64,000 bases of DNA, from assembly GCF_036669915.1 (NCBI RefSeq), contig NC_089319.1, positions 2,224,082 through 2,288,081 on the forward strand, written 5' to 3'. The notes beneath the pieces are model-generated. The model was not told the DNA's origin, made no database searches, and saw nothing but the letters and a program-made list of their open reading frames with translations. Shown here piece by piece: positions 44,192 to 55,479 of the stretch. The position numbers and the translations under genes are program-made. This DNA is from Pocillopora verrucosa. Taxonomy: Eukaryota; Cnidaria; Anthozoa; Scleractinia; Pocilloporidae. Numbering within the stretch: position 1 is the first letter of the stretch; every line of letters begins with the position of its first letter.

Positions 44192-45692
44192 GTGGTGGCG
44201 AGATTGATTTGTAATACTTAGAATGACAGAAGCAGTAAAAACACATTGAGCTTTTTCCTATTCACTAGTAAGCTAATTAGATTTTGGATTCTACATTCAA
44301 ACTGGGTGAGATTAAATTTATTCATATCATGCTTCATTATGGTTTGTTTACATGGAAAGGTAATTGTTATGATAGCTTCACAGATGCTTTGGTTGCCATT
44401 GCAATGAATATTCGTAACAAAGTTTCATGTAACAGAATGTTTCAAGAACTTTCTTCTTCTCTCTTCAATACCATTTACTATTTCTGGAACACAATTAAAG
44501 GAAACAGATTACTCAAAAATTTATAAATTTTGATTCAGGTAATTATATGAATATGTGAGTAACATTTGATTTTTTCACATGTAACAGGGTGAGCGAGCTG
44601 AAGATACCCTCAAAAAGGAGTGAACTCCCCTGTAACAATTAGCTGACTAATTTGGAAACTGGAGCACTAGGTAAATACACCTTGACTTGCAATTCTGATG
44701 ATTAAAGTTTGCTGAGGTAATTAAAATGTCAGTCCCCATGTAGGAACTTTCCACATGACCTGTACAATAATATGCTATGAGATAACTTTAGAAAAATGTA
44801 TTTGTGTTGGTAGAACTATTGTAAGTACAGTACCACCTAGTGACAAGAATTAATGATTTCTTGTAAGCAGGAACATCTGGGAGAAGGTATAGTTGTAATT
44901 GACCCTTTCTTTGCTAGGATGCATAGGGTCTGCTGATTGTAATGTATATCTAAGCTTTCAAACTTTCAACTTTGTGTTAATTGTAACTGTTTACCAATTA
45001 TCTATTTCTCTGTACCTTAAGCCCTCAAAGTTGAAGCAGGTGAGTCAATAACCTGACTTCCTTTGTTTGGAATTGTGTGATTATATAATTTTTCTGTGTA
45101 AGTTACCACATTGTAAAATGTAACATTATTATTTAGATTGCATTAAATACTCTTGCTCAAGCTTTCATTAATGTACGGTGTTTCTTATTAATGCTCATTC
45201 CCAACCTAAACATTGATATATAGAATTAATCACAAGATATGTGAGTTTTGAAGGGTTGGAATCTGGAAAGGCAAGGATCCTCCTTTAATTAGGACTGAAA
45301 TTATTGGGGGACCCTCCTTTTTTAATTCATGTTTTTACTTTTACCTGCCTCCTTCCCCATAATGTTTAGGGCACATAGATGAAGAGAATGTTGTTTGTAT
45401 TTTAACACACGAAAGTTAAATTAATTGGCATCCATATAGTGCAGAAAGCAAGAATATAAATGCCTTAGCTTTATAGGTTAAAAAATAAAAATAGGATAGT
45501 TATGCAGAGTATATCTTACTTTTTAGCCTCCACTGTATATTTATTCAAATAACACAGTCAATATCAGTCTCATTCACTCTCACTTTCCACTGAGCTTGTG
45601 GAAAGATGATAACCTCAGTCTTTCTTTAAATGAAGAGAGGAGAGCATGCCCTCTTACCACAGATAGCTCTTTTGTGCATTATCATTACAAAC

Positions 45693-45843
45693 CTGGCCTT
45701 GGTTGTTTGAAGGTTGGCTAGCACTATCCACTGGATAAAGCTCTATCCCATGGATAACACTATACATTTTGCTATCACTTATCCACTGGATAGCAATTTA
45801 TTGGTTGGATAGTGTTATTGGCCCTTTATACAACTGTGCCCTG
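45693..45843. repeat. GGATAGCG-type repeat, copy C (CpG-decayed)
   Basis: Aligns end to end with copies A and B. Positions that are CG there read TG or CA here: GTTCGAAGG to GTTTGAAGG, AACGCTATA to AACACTATA, AGCGATTT to AGCAATTT, AGCGTTA to AGTGTTA. It lies inside the CpG-depleted tract. Confidence 0.85.
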
Positions 45844-47267
45844 GTCTAATTTGTACACGAAGGTGATTGTTCAGGGTAGGCTAACCTGATAAATTAGTTT
45901 CTTAGCCTGTCGTTGTTTGAATATTTGACTCAATTTTACCACACTAACCTAAACTGAATAAATAGATACTTGAAATTTGTTTGTTATCCTTTTGAGGTGT
46001 GCATCAAATTTTGAATTCATCAGAGGTTTACAGGAAATCTGCATGTGGCTGTTTTTTCAACATATAAAACTGGGATTGACTCCTTTGAATGACTTTACTA
46101 CCTGTTGTACAGGTACAGGCAGGTGTTGTAAAAATGTTTGGTTCGCTTTTTCATTAGTACACATTTCTTTTTCTAGGAATCTTAATTATTCTGCCTATGC
46201 TAAATTCTAATTTTTCAACCAAATTTTCTTTTCTTTTGAATATTCTTAGATTTCCTAGCATCAGTTAATATTCATGTAATTAAAATAATTACATGGATTG
46301 AACTCTTACAGATGTATGGCACATTATTTTTTTCCCCTGATCCTACTGATATTTTGTTGTGTAGGGATTGGTATTGGCTATAAAAGTATAGTCATAGTAA
46401 GGTTTTGTGCACAGCCTATGCATCAAATTTTTGAAATAAAATATTATATCTCTTCATCTAGTTTCTGGGTTTGAAAAAAGTCACTGTCCATTAAAATCCT
46501 CTGTTCCTTTGTCCTGACAGCCCAACCTCAGCAAAACATTGCCAACAGGAGTGGACAAGAGAGCCTATTCCCATATACACCCTCCTCAATCCTGTTAGCT
46601 TATTATGGACATGGCATGTCAAACATGGTGTATATGCCACAAATTTTCCATTATTAATTATTAATAAATGTAATAGTGTTTACAACTTGTGGAAAATGGT
46701 TGGGTTGAAATGTAATACAAAGACTTGCCAGAAGATAGTGAAATGAAAACTTTTTACATACCAATAACATTTATTGTTGTGTTTCATGTTAACATGTTGC
46801 AACAACTCTACCTTCCAGTAAATTCAATTAATGGCAAACATGACAAAATACCATCTAAAACTTTTCAACCTATTTAATATAGCCAATAACAACATCAACT
46901 CAACTTTTAAACTAAAGAGAAAACTTGATTGAAGTTTGGAATTGACTTCTGTGATGGAAAAATGAAATCCAGGTAGTACCTCAAGTTTTCTTAAAGACAC
47001 CCACATTGTATGCAGTTACAGCAGAGATTAACGAAACGCTAGGGAAAATCGGTTGGGCAGGCAGTCATACCTGGCAACATCAAGAGAAGATGTAAGAGAA
47101 GCCCATACGATTCTGGCGTATTGTTTTACTGACTCACTGTTCTCACTCCTCAATAGACCAGTAATGTCTCAATGCAAAGTAGTTTACCGTCGTTTCTTTC
47201 GTTTTTGGCTCAATTTCCCAAACCGAAATTATAAGTAATGCTCAAAAGAATGTAACTTTAACTGATA

Positions 47268-47381
47268 ATGACATCATACACTTCATCTGAAGAAGAAAAC
47301 ATTCCCTATCTTCGAAAATTTGCTCAAAACATCAGGAACTACAACAAGCTTCCTGAGCTGTTTGAAGATAACGCTGACTAG
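47268..47381 (+). CDS. Short protein-like ORF at edge of CpG-poor tract
   Basis: A 37-codon ORF, MTSYTSSEEENIPYLRKFAQ… ending FEDNAD, with balanced, protein-like composition. It sits just right of the CpG-depleted tract. It could be a micropeptide, a remnant of an exon, or chance; no family recognised. Confidence 0.25.
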   Translation: MTSYTSSEEENIPYLRKFAQNIRNYNKLPELFEDNAD

Positions 47382-47738
47382 TATGCGTGTTTATCGCCTT
47401 CAAGTTGTGTGAACATCGTCACCAGGTTCCAGACCTCCTCAATTGTTCCCCCTTCCCCACCCCCCGGACTGGTCTCTAGATCCCTTGGAAGAAACCCTTC
47501 TACAGCCAGTGCTGAAGAGCTTTATTTCAGTTGTTATTCGGAATAATGAAGGGCTAAAAATAAATTAACACGAGCTCCGCTTTTAGGCTTGGCTAATTCT
47601 ATATATTGTAAGTGATAGAGATAAACAACAACATCGAAGTGAATTCATTCTCCATTTTTCGGGTAAATTTGCAATTTAGCGTCCGAGTTCAAATGTATAC
47701 TCTGCTTTAAAGATATAGGAAAAGACTGTGAGCGGTTT

Positions 47739-48008
47739 TTGGATAGGGTTAGAAAAGGACGATGTTCGATTACCATCGCGCTTACGAAACTTCATTTCAA
47801 CGTCCACGCGGTTTCTTCCTGCATTTATAACCAGTGTCACGGTCGTCTAAAAATGTTGGATCATTTGCAGCAGAATCTCAAGTTTTTACAGATTTTTTTA
47901 AGAGGTGGTTACGCTGCAAGGGTGAAGAAAGAGCGACTCTTTTCTCAGTTGAAAGAATCGCTGCAAGAAGCAACTAACTTTACCACGGGTACGGTAACGC
48001 TTTCGTGA
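47739..48008 (+). CDS. Unidentified ORF with a decayed second copy
   Basis: An 89-codon ORF including YNQCHGRLKMLDHLQQNLKF and GGYAARVKKERLFSQLKESL. The stretch from GTGTCACGGTCGTC (about 47838) to the end recurs at about 49127-49275, where an in-frame TAG (after the TTCTTTAAGAAA stretch near 49197) and small indels disrupt it. The protein-like composition and the duplicate suggest a transposable or captured coding segment. I recognise no family. Confidence 0.35.
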   Translation: MDRVRKGRCSITIALTKLHFNVHAVSSCIYNQCHGRLKMLDHLQQNLKFLQIFLRGGYAARVKKERLFSQLKESLQEATNFTTGTVTLS

Positions 48009-49370
48009 TTCGCCGAATACATCCCTACCTTCGTTTCCATTTTTCATAAACATATCTCGTTTTTCCAGCTGGGCAGTATTTTTAAGCAAAGACGTCAATT
48101 AGTACCTCAAGCCGATGAATGACTTACAAATCCTCTTTTTTACCTCTCTCTCTCAAATCACTTTGGTTGACAGAAAATTATTTGTTTTGAAATGAATTTG
48201 TATACGCTAAAGTGTCATTCAACTGGTTGACAAGCTGCCCAAAAACCGTCTGTAATTAATTTTAATCCTAGACAAAAAGTACCTTGAAAGTTAAAACGTG
48301 AGGTATTTGACTACAATTGAAATAATAGACGGAACTTTCATTCATTTAATATCTGTATTCTCTCAAACAATTTATTCGTAATAAAAGGGCGAGCGAAGTT
48401 TTCAGTTCTCCTATAAAGATACTTTCGGTCAGTCTTTCCAGGCCCGTTCAATTTGGACATTTGCACCAGTAATTGCACGACAGAAACTGAAGGAATTCAT
48501 AAAGAAAAAGCCGCATTAAATTCCCTTGTGTCTAGTTGAAGTGTCTCATTCGAATTTAGTTTTAGTGAAGGAAAGACCAGATTTACATACGCCATTGCTG
48601 TAAACAAACAAGCAAATTCTCACAACTTCAAAATAAAAAATTTGTTTTTACTTACAATTACTTTCCTTGTCATTTACTTACTGAACAAAGGTAGATCTTC
48701 GTACATTAATTAATCGTCTACTAGAGTGAATAATACTTTCCGAAAGATCATTGACTATTTTTGAAGAAAACATTATTGTGATAGTCCTTGCCGAACTAGT
48801 TCCGTTGTTTTTTCAAAAGTGTACTTGCCCTTTTTTTTTCTTACGCTCTCTCTAATTGACAGATACTTGTAAAAACAATGTTTCAAAGTTTGTCGGAAAC
48901 CTTTTAAATCACTACCATATATTATACAACTGAAAATGTTTCGATGAACCTCTCTCTTTAATTTGTATTACCTCTATTTTAACAACCATTAACTCACTCA
49001 AAAAATTGTTCAGGTTATGGGAGATCTTGCCGTAATTACAGCCCTAAATCATTCGGGTTCATTTGGAGAGAATTTCGTTGAGTTTAAGAAATAAAATTTT
49101 TTTTTTCTGCTTACATTTGTAAACAGTGCCACGGTCGTCGAAAATATTTTAATCATTGCAGCAGAATCTCAAGTTTTTACAAATTTCTTTAAGAAATAGT
49201 TACGCTGCAAGCAACAAAAGAAAGAGCTACCCTTCTCTCAATCGAAGGAATCGCTGCAAGAATCTACTAACTTCAATTTAATAGCTTTGCAGCGCTGTTC
49301 GCAAAGAAACCGAAAGTTGAAGGCCTCTTGGCCCAAGTACATTAAGATAGTGCACCTGGTCTCCTGTGAG
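48009..49370. other. Spacer with degraded copy of the 47.74 kb ORF
   Basis: Mostly AT-rich and featureless. The degraded duplicate of 47838-47985 occupies about 49127-49275. Confidence 0.5.
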
Positions 49371-49374
49371 AGCT

Positions 49375-49587
49375 TTAACGGGCGGCACAGTAAATATAGT
49401 AACCGGTTTCATCTAAAAAAGAAAGGCGATCGATTACCGGCGCTGCTTGATATATTGAAGATTTTCCAAAGCCAGTCAAACGGAGACATTGTAACCTTTC
49501 GAAAAACATATCTACGGCTTTCTGCTGTTCTTCTTGAAATGTTTCTATCCCAAAAGTCGAGCAAACTTGCCTTAAAAACCTCGTCAT
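49375..49587 (-). pseudogene. RecQ-family helicase-like fragment
   Basis: The minus strand reads FGIETFQEEQQKAVDMFFE, then a garbled stretch, then TGFGKSSIYQAAPVIDRLSF. This matches the RecQ-family layout of a Q-motif-like lead-in, the Walker A core (TGxGKS) and the following YQ. The residues that should give the hydrophobic strand before the TGxGKS motif appear in another frame (GYNVSV), so there is a frameshift just upstream of Walker A. No downstream helicase motifs are present. Read as a truncated, dead copy of a RecQ-like ATP-dependent DNA helicase. Confidence 0.6.
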
Positions 49588-49998
49588 GGATACCTGTTGT
49601 CTGAAAAGTTGACCATGAAAGCGTTTTGTTCACCAGTTCGTTAGTATGGAAATAAATTACCAAGCAAAAGAGGTTAACCAATAAAAAGTCATTATATATT
49701 TTCTTGAAAAAGAGTGACGTCACGGAACATGAGTAGTGTCAGGTTTGCGTAGACGTTGCCTCGCTTTCGCTTCACCTTAGGGGGGAAGGGTATGGCTACA
49801 CGTAGGCAAGCAGATACTGTTTTTTGTCCCCTTCATTTCACTGCTTGACTAAGCTCCCTTTTTAAGTAAACGTGTTGTTGAAATTCTCTTTCCACCCTTC
49901 TTCTTCTCTAATATTTAAGTGAGTTTATTTTACTTTTAAGACCTTTAACATATCGATGGTGGGACTCATCTGCCATATAATAAGCAATGTTTTAAGAA

Positions 49999-51571
49999 TC
50001 ACATTTCAGTAGTGCGTTCATGATCAGTACTTCGGCTTGTGTTTTCCTTTCCTCCAGTCCTGGGTTCCGGTGTATCATTACACCAAATCACTCTCTTGAT
50101 GTTCTGTCTGAACTGATGGTTCAAGAGGGCATACACGAATGGGTTGACTGCTGAATTGAACAACACCATCATATCAACAGCTGCAATATGTTCAAAGCTG
50201 ATTTTGAGAGTCGAAAGAGTCCTCAAGACGTATTCAATTGATTCTGCTCCCCAGGAAACTGCAAAGATGATACTGACTGCTATAGCCATCAAGGTAACAC
50301 GTTTCCGAACCTTTAAGACGCCCTGTGAATTGTGAGAAGGAGAAGGATCCCAATGAACTAAGATATTGTAATGAAGTATGTCGTTAAATTCATTATGAGA
50401 AAAGCGACACTTCTTCACTACAAGGATATATACCCCTTTCTTAAAGATATTCTTTGAGAGGAGACTTTTTCAACTAAAGGTTCACTTGTCATTTAGATAG
50501 GATTCTTTCTAATTTTAGCCATAGTGACAGCAAAATTGTTTCCCTAAGTCTTCCTGTGTTTAATTTTCCCCTATTTAAACACTAACTTTTTGCTGATAGT
50601 TGATTCCTTTGTTTCCATTGCGTTTGAACCACAATGTGCACGCAACAATAGAATAAAGGAAAACCATAATTCCCACGGAAACGACAACCAAAACCAACCA
50701 CGCCAAACAATAAGCCGTGGACATCCACCTCTCAGGCCAATTCTGAACACAGTTTTTGCTGGTCTTCTCCTTGTCGAAGGTCCTAGCTAAGAACAATGGT
50801 ATGTTGAAAAATGCTGAGAACACCCAAGCGCCAAGAACTATTATCTGAAAAAGAAAGTTAAAGGAGAGGTTACTAAATTTGGTGAAATTTTATGCGCACA
50901 ATGACTATCGTGAGTTCAGAGTTCTTCTAAGCTCTTTAGCAAGTGATTGGCAGTTAGATGGACCGGTGGCTAAATTGATGGATGACTGCGCCTTGTCGGA
51001 CAAATTGCGCATTTTGAATAGGATTGGGAGATTTTGGGCATTTGGAAGAGTCCGTTGGTTTTTTAGGGTTGATGCATAGACTTGCCTTCAGTTTGCGCCG
51101 TGAAAGATTCTTTTCTCTGGCAATGGGATATAATACTGAGTAATATCTTTCAAAGGCAATTGCAACCAAAGTGACAACTGACGAAACTCCTGCAACCCAG
51201 GCTATATTTCCACCTGTCAAAAGCTTGCAAAGTACCACACCTGCCAATCCGTCCGGGTGACTCATGTTGAAGCTGACGATAATCTTTGGTGCGATGAACA
51301 ATGCGAATAGGATATCAGATATGGCCAGATTCAGAAGTAAATAATTTATGGGATTTCTGTATTTAGAGATGAAAAATCCAAATTATAAATGATCTAAAGC
51401 AGAACTCAGAAACACTCGGACGAGGAAGAAACAAATCAGTAAAGAATGTTTCTCATACTTTGTGCGAAGGTATCGTTTTATGATTAAACAAACAAGTGTA
51501 TTGCCCACAACGTCCACAACAATAAGTATCAATAGCACAGCCGTTATTGCAACACCAGACGAATCAGGCAT
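49999..51571 (-). CDS. Class A GPCR, receptor R7
   Basis: Minus-strand coding exons 51571-51459, 51356-51086, 50844-50587 and 50322-49999 give 321 residues. Exon 1 ends two bases into a Lys codon before GTATGAG. Intron 2 has a GC donor (CTGAAG/GCAAGT), not GT. The intron-3 donor is GTTAGT. TM1 VGNTLVC; exon 2 NPINYLLLNLAISD, VLCK, FERYYSVLYP; TM4 GAWVFS; ECL2 cysteine in KNCVQNW; TM6 AVSWGAES (S in place of C before W, no proline); TM7 NPFVY; tail ends ERTTEM. An acceptor (TCCTCAG) sits 25 bases before the ATG. Intact. Very close to R9, with exon 2 almost identical at the DNA level. Confidence 0.94.
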
Positions 51572-51599
51572 GATTGGTTACCGCTGATCACCAGAACTG

Positions 51600-54500
51600 A
51601 GGAGACAAAGAGAAAGGTATTTAAACGGAGTCAAAGCAACAATTTTCAAATGTGGCTCGCCCACTTTTAATCCTGTAAGCTTCGTATTTATTTATAACTC
51701 CACAGAGCTTTAGATGTAAAGGAAATCATTATTTTGTATATCATATATACTTTTTCAGTTTTTCAGCAATTCATACAGTTAAATTTGAGAAATAACTTTT
51801 TAGACTAAATAATGATTTTAATGAAAAGTCGGTCTTTTTTAGCACTGTTCGTTTTGTGATCACTTCAATATAATATTGATTCCTATATAGAAATAAAGCT
51901 GATTAAATAACAAACAGCGGAAGTCGAAACAGTACTTTATATATCTTAACGTTTCAGTTAATTACTGAAATAATATTACTTTTGTAATCATGGTGAGCAT
52001 GACGTAAAAAGAAAAACAGAATATAATCAAAACAAAGTAAGTGTTGTATCAATGAATTGTTCTTCCTCTAGCATTTACGTATATCCGCCAACTTTTGTTC
52101 AACAATAGCTACATCATTCCAAGTCGCTTTAAGAGTTCTCTCAAACTTTGACGACGTCCTTGTCCCCCCCCCCTCCTGATCACAGCGTATGACCAGCTGT
52201 TAACTCTCCCAACTGATGACACGACACATCACAAGACGAAAGAATGTCCAATTATCTTCTCTTGTACATTAGTAATGTAAAAATTATTATTAATATATTC
52301 TATTCTTTGTTTTGCTATACGTTTTGATCTGACTTTTGAAAGCCAATTGAAATAGGCCAAGAACAAACCTCGGTCCGCTTGCCACCACAAAGATCATTCT
52401 TTGTAAGACCATAAACAAATTAAATACGTTATCAATTCCTGCTTTTGTCTTGCCAGCGCATTTTTAATTTGAGGTCAATTGTGGTTTGACTTCAGGAGTA
52501 ATGCGACAGAGCTTGTTTAGTATTCCTGTATAAATAATTAAACTAATTCGATGGATTTTGTTCAAAGACTTTGGGATTTGTTGAAAAAAAAACCTAAACC
52601 GCCTTATCTTTCAAAAGAAAAAAAACAAAAATCTTGTCTCGTGACGGACAAGTCTCGAAAGTTCCGGTGAGTTGTTGCACGTAGATCAAGTTTTATATCA
52701 AAATAGTTATCCATTATAACGAATTAATGCTTCGTTGAGTTTTTTTTGGAGTGAAGTAGAAAGCGTAACTACCCTCACTGGAAACACAGAGTCGCCCTTC
52801 CTTATGGTATACACTAAGAAATTATTTAAATATCTTCAAATAAGCAGATTCCTTGAGTTAATTCCTTGCTCTTTCTACTGCTACAAACCAAACAAAACTT
52901 TTTTCCTAAAATTGTCACGAGCTGTATAAGGATTAATCAGAGCCATCCTGCAGGATTCAAATTCTAGCCTAGTTATGTAACTTAAAGAATTCGCAGTCGA
53001 TTGCTTTCTCGAAGAAGAAACAGAAAGTTCTGTGCGGAGTAAGAAAGATGATAAGGGTATTTCAGTTAAAAGCGTTTCCTGTCCATTGTCTTCTCAGCCT
53101 GAACATAAATAACATGATTTCAGACAGTGTGTATTGGCCACGGATGGACCTGAGTGGTTTAATTCCAATAATATCTTGGGGAGAATAACTGAGCTCGAAA
53201 GACGACCTAAATCTACGTTACAATCTTACCTTTCTGCGGCTTTGGTTTATATGAGAGGTGGTCTCCGGTGCGGCGTGACAGTTCTATGAATCCTTAGGCT
53301 TTGGATTGGCTATTAATAGAAATAGAATTTAACAGTATAACGTGCCTATGCAAGTCACTCAAAGGGAATGTAGTAACGGAAGATCAAAAGGCTGCAGTTA
53401 TTTTCTGTTTCAGCGTACATAAACTTTTCAGCTAAAAAGGGAAGTGCTGCCTCTTGCAGGAAAAAAATTAAGCGGAGGTTTATTAACAGTTTCAGCTTAA
53501 AATAGAACTTACGCAGACGCCTACTTTGTGACCTCGAAAACGTGATCACAGTCGATGGAATTTCCGTATGAAATTTAGCTCTTGCCCGTCAGAAAACTCC
53601 GCAATTTTGTTGATGCTGTCCGGGATTGTAACAGATACGATCCAAATTCGTTAAATTTTCATATCGCACCTCATTAATGAAGCTTTTAAGCCAGCACGTC
53701 ATCGGCCCTTGTACCATTGCTAAAAATCGGACATTGAAATTTCAAATTCTAGCTGTAAACAGGAAGTTTGACGTACCGAACTAGCCATGTAATTACGCGC
53801 TTATCACGAACAGTTGCAGAATACATTGTCATGCTTTAACTAAATCCATCCTTCACAGTCAGAACCAATAGCAAACAATCCAAAAGAATGTTAGAAAAAA
53901 AATTAAGAAAAGCAATCGCTCTCGATGAAAATTAACTCTTGAGAAAGTTTCTACGCGATTTTTTAAGACATGAAATTGATAACCGATTATGCTGCTTTGT
54001 AAATCCACAGACTGACTCAAAAACTTCCTTTTCCTTGTTGACAATAAGACGAACCTAGCTAGCGCGCTCACCAACAAGTTTTGTAATTATAGAAGCCTAC
54101 TGCATGCAATAAACAATAATATTATTGCTTCTAAAACAGAAAACAAATGAATGAATTCTCAACGTTGATTCTCCATTGGCACTGATAAGTATTAAGATAT
54201 TTATCAATATACCACTTACCGAACCTTGCTTTCAAGTTCACTGACAAACCTGCTCAGCAATCGCGTTTACTTCTTTGGTAGGGCTTTAGCAGGTCTATGC
54301 AATATGACACCGGAAATTTAGATATCTAGACACCGTTTTGACAAGCTTAATATTTGGCACTTCCCTTCTTCAAGGAATTACTTATTGACTTAATGAAATG
54401 ATCTATATCAACTTAAATTAGAGAAAAACAAAAGGCAATTAAAGAAAATAAATAAGAAAGAAGGAAAAACGTAGAAATCTTAATGTCGTCGTAAATACTG

Positions 54501-54960
54501 AGAGCGGGAAAGAGATAGCGTCGGGACGAAATTAATTAGCTGTTGCGATAAATTATTTTGAAAGATTATCACAAAAAAGTTCAAACCTTTCCAAGAACGG
54601 AATTTCAAAGATTTATTTCACAAAGATGTCTAGCCGAAGGAAGTTGTTGGGCAACAGTTTTATATAATGAAAAATTATTCCATCTGGCTGTAAATCTGAA
54701 TTCTTATTATTGTTTTTGTGTTTTTTCCCAACTCCTAATGCGGATTTTCGGCTTTGTCAGTCTTGTTGTTTGAACAGAGTCGGCGATGTTTGATAGTTAT
54801 TCTACACAGTTTGATTCACACTGCTCATGTATGTGCATCGACTCCATTTTTAAGCACTTAAAGTTGCGTGAACGGTAGTTCACAATTTCGTTACTTGTAA
54901 CGCATTTTCTTTATTTGAGTAAATCGCCCTTTTGAAGTAATTATAGGGTTTGTTTTTTTT
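51600..54960. repeat. 5' flank of R7, duplicated upstream of R9
   Basis: 51600-52990 aligns with 59310-60900, and 53785-54960 with 60935-62130. About 730 bases (roughly 53055-53785) are present only here. No protein gene found. A conserved minus-strand donor (GGTTCG/GTAAGTGG at about 54228; counterpart about 61367) may end the non-coding first exon of R7 and R9. Confidence 0.7.
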
Positions 54961-54987
54961 GCCTTCAAATAACAATTAATGTCGCTA

Positions 54988-55271
54988 TTAACTCACTGAA
55001 GCAGTTTCTATGGTTTGGTCGACCCGGTTTCTCGAGCGTTTGAAGAAGCACATCATTTCTTTAGTTTTCTCTCTGATCTGTCTGTTTAACAATGCATACA
55101 CAAACGGATTGACAGCGGAGTTGAACGACACCATTATGAAAGAAACGGAGATTAAGACAGGGCTTTAGGATGTAAATTTCCTTGAAAACAGAGATAACTG
55201 ACATGAGTCCATAGCAGATCTCAAAAATGACAGTGACAATCATGACCATAAAAGTTATTCGTTTCCGCACC
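54988..55271 (-). pseudogene. GPCR exon-4 pseudogene psi-R8a
   Basis: After an acceptor (CGATACAG) the minus strand reads RVRKRITFMVMIVTVIFEIC (TM6) and continues to about KPCLN. A frameshift then moves the reading to SVSFIMVSFNSAVNPFVYAL (TM7), the tail and a stop at 54990-54988. TM6 lacks W at the CW position (CYGLMS). It pairs with psi-R10 near 62.3 kb in the duplicated unit. I found no exons 1-3. Confidence 0.85.
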
Positions 55272-55329
55272 CTGTATCGAAAAAAAAAGAAAGAAACCTA
55301 ATATTTCCTACTCAGTCCCTAATATTTAC

Positions 55330-55475
55330 CTTTCCTCCAGTCCTGGGTTCTAATGTATCACTGCACCAATCACTCTTTTAATGTTCTGTCTGAACCGGTG
55401 GTTAAGGAGGGCATGCACAAATGGGTTGACTGCTGAATTGAACAACACCATCATATCGACAGCTGCAATATATGG
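55330..55475 (-). pseudogene. GPCR TM7 fragment psi-R8b
   Basis: The minus strand reads AVDMMVLFNSAVNPFVHALL, NHRFRQNIKRVIG…, then a stop at 55352-55350. NPFVH has lost the TM7 tyrosine. The match to R7/R9 exon 4 stops near 55475, where sequence switches to the copy of the 33.3 kb spacer, so this is a duplication or deletion breakpoint. Confidence 0.85.
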
Positions 55476-55479
55476 GTGG

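Larger units (their letters stand above)
41700..47020. other. CpG-depleted tract, probable methylated transcription unit
   Basis: By direct reading, CG dinucleotides almost vanish from about 41700 to 47020 (roughly 15 outside the inserted MITE, with the first ~1.1 kb having none), whereas both flanks carry about one or more per line. TG and CA are correspondingly common. In invertebrates such tracts mark germline-methylated, transcribed gene bodies. I cannot assemble a coding gene: candidate pieces such as CAG/GGTGAGCGAGCTGAAG...GAGTGA at 44588 and a T-rich acceptor then CCCAACCTCAGC at 46521 are suggestive only. It may be a long-intron gene with few exons here, or a non-coding RNA. Confidence 0.6.

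Noticed and set aside
44284-44526. 80-codon plus ORF in the CpG-poor tract
   Set aside because: Open by chance in AT-rich sequence; no splice acceptor fits its start and no domain is visible, although it lies in a probable transcription unit.
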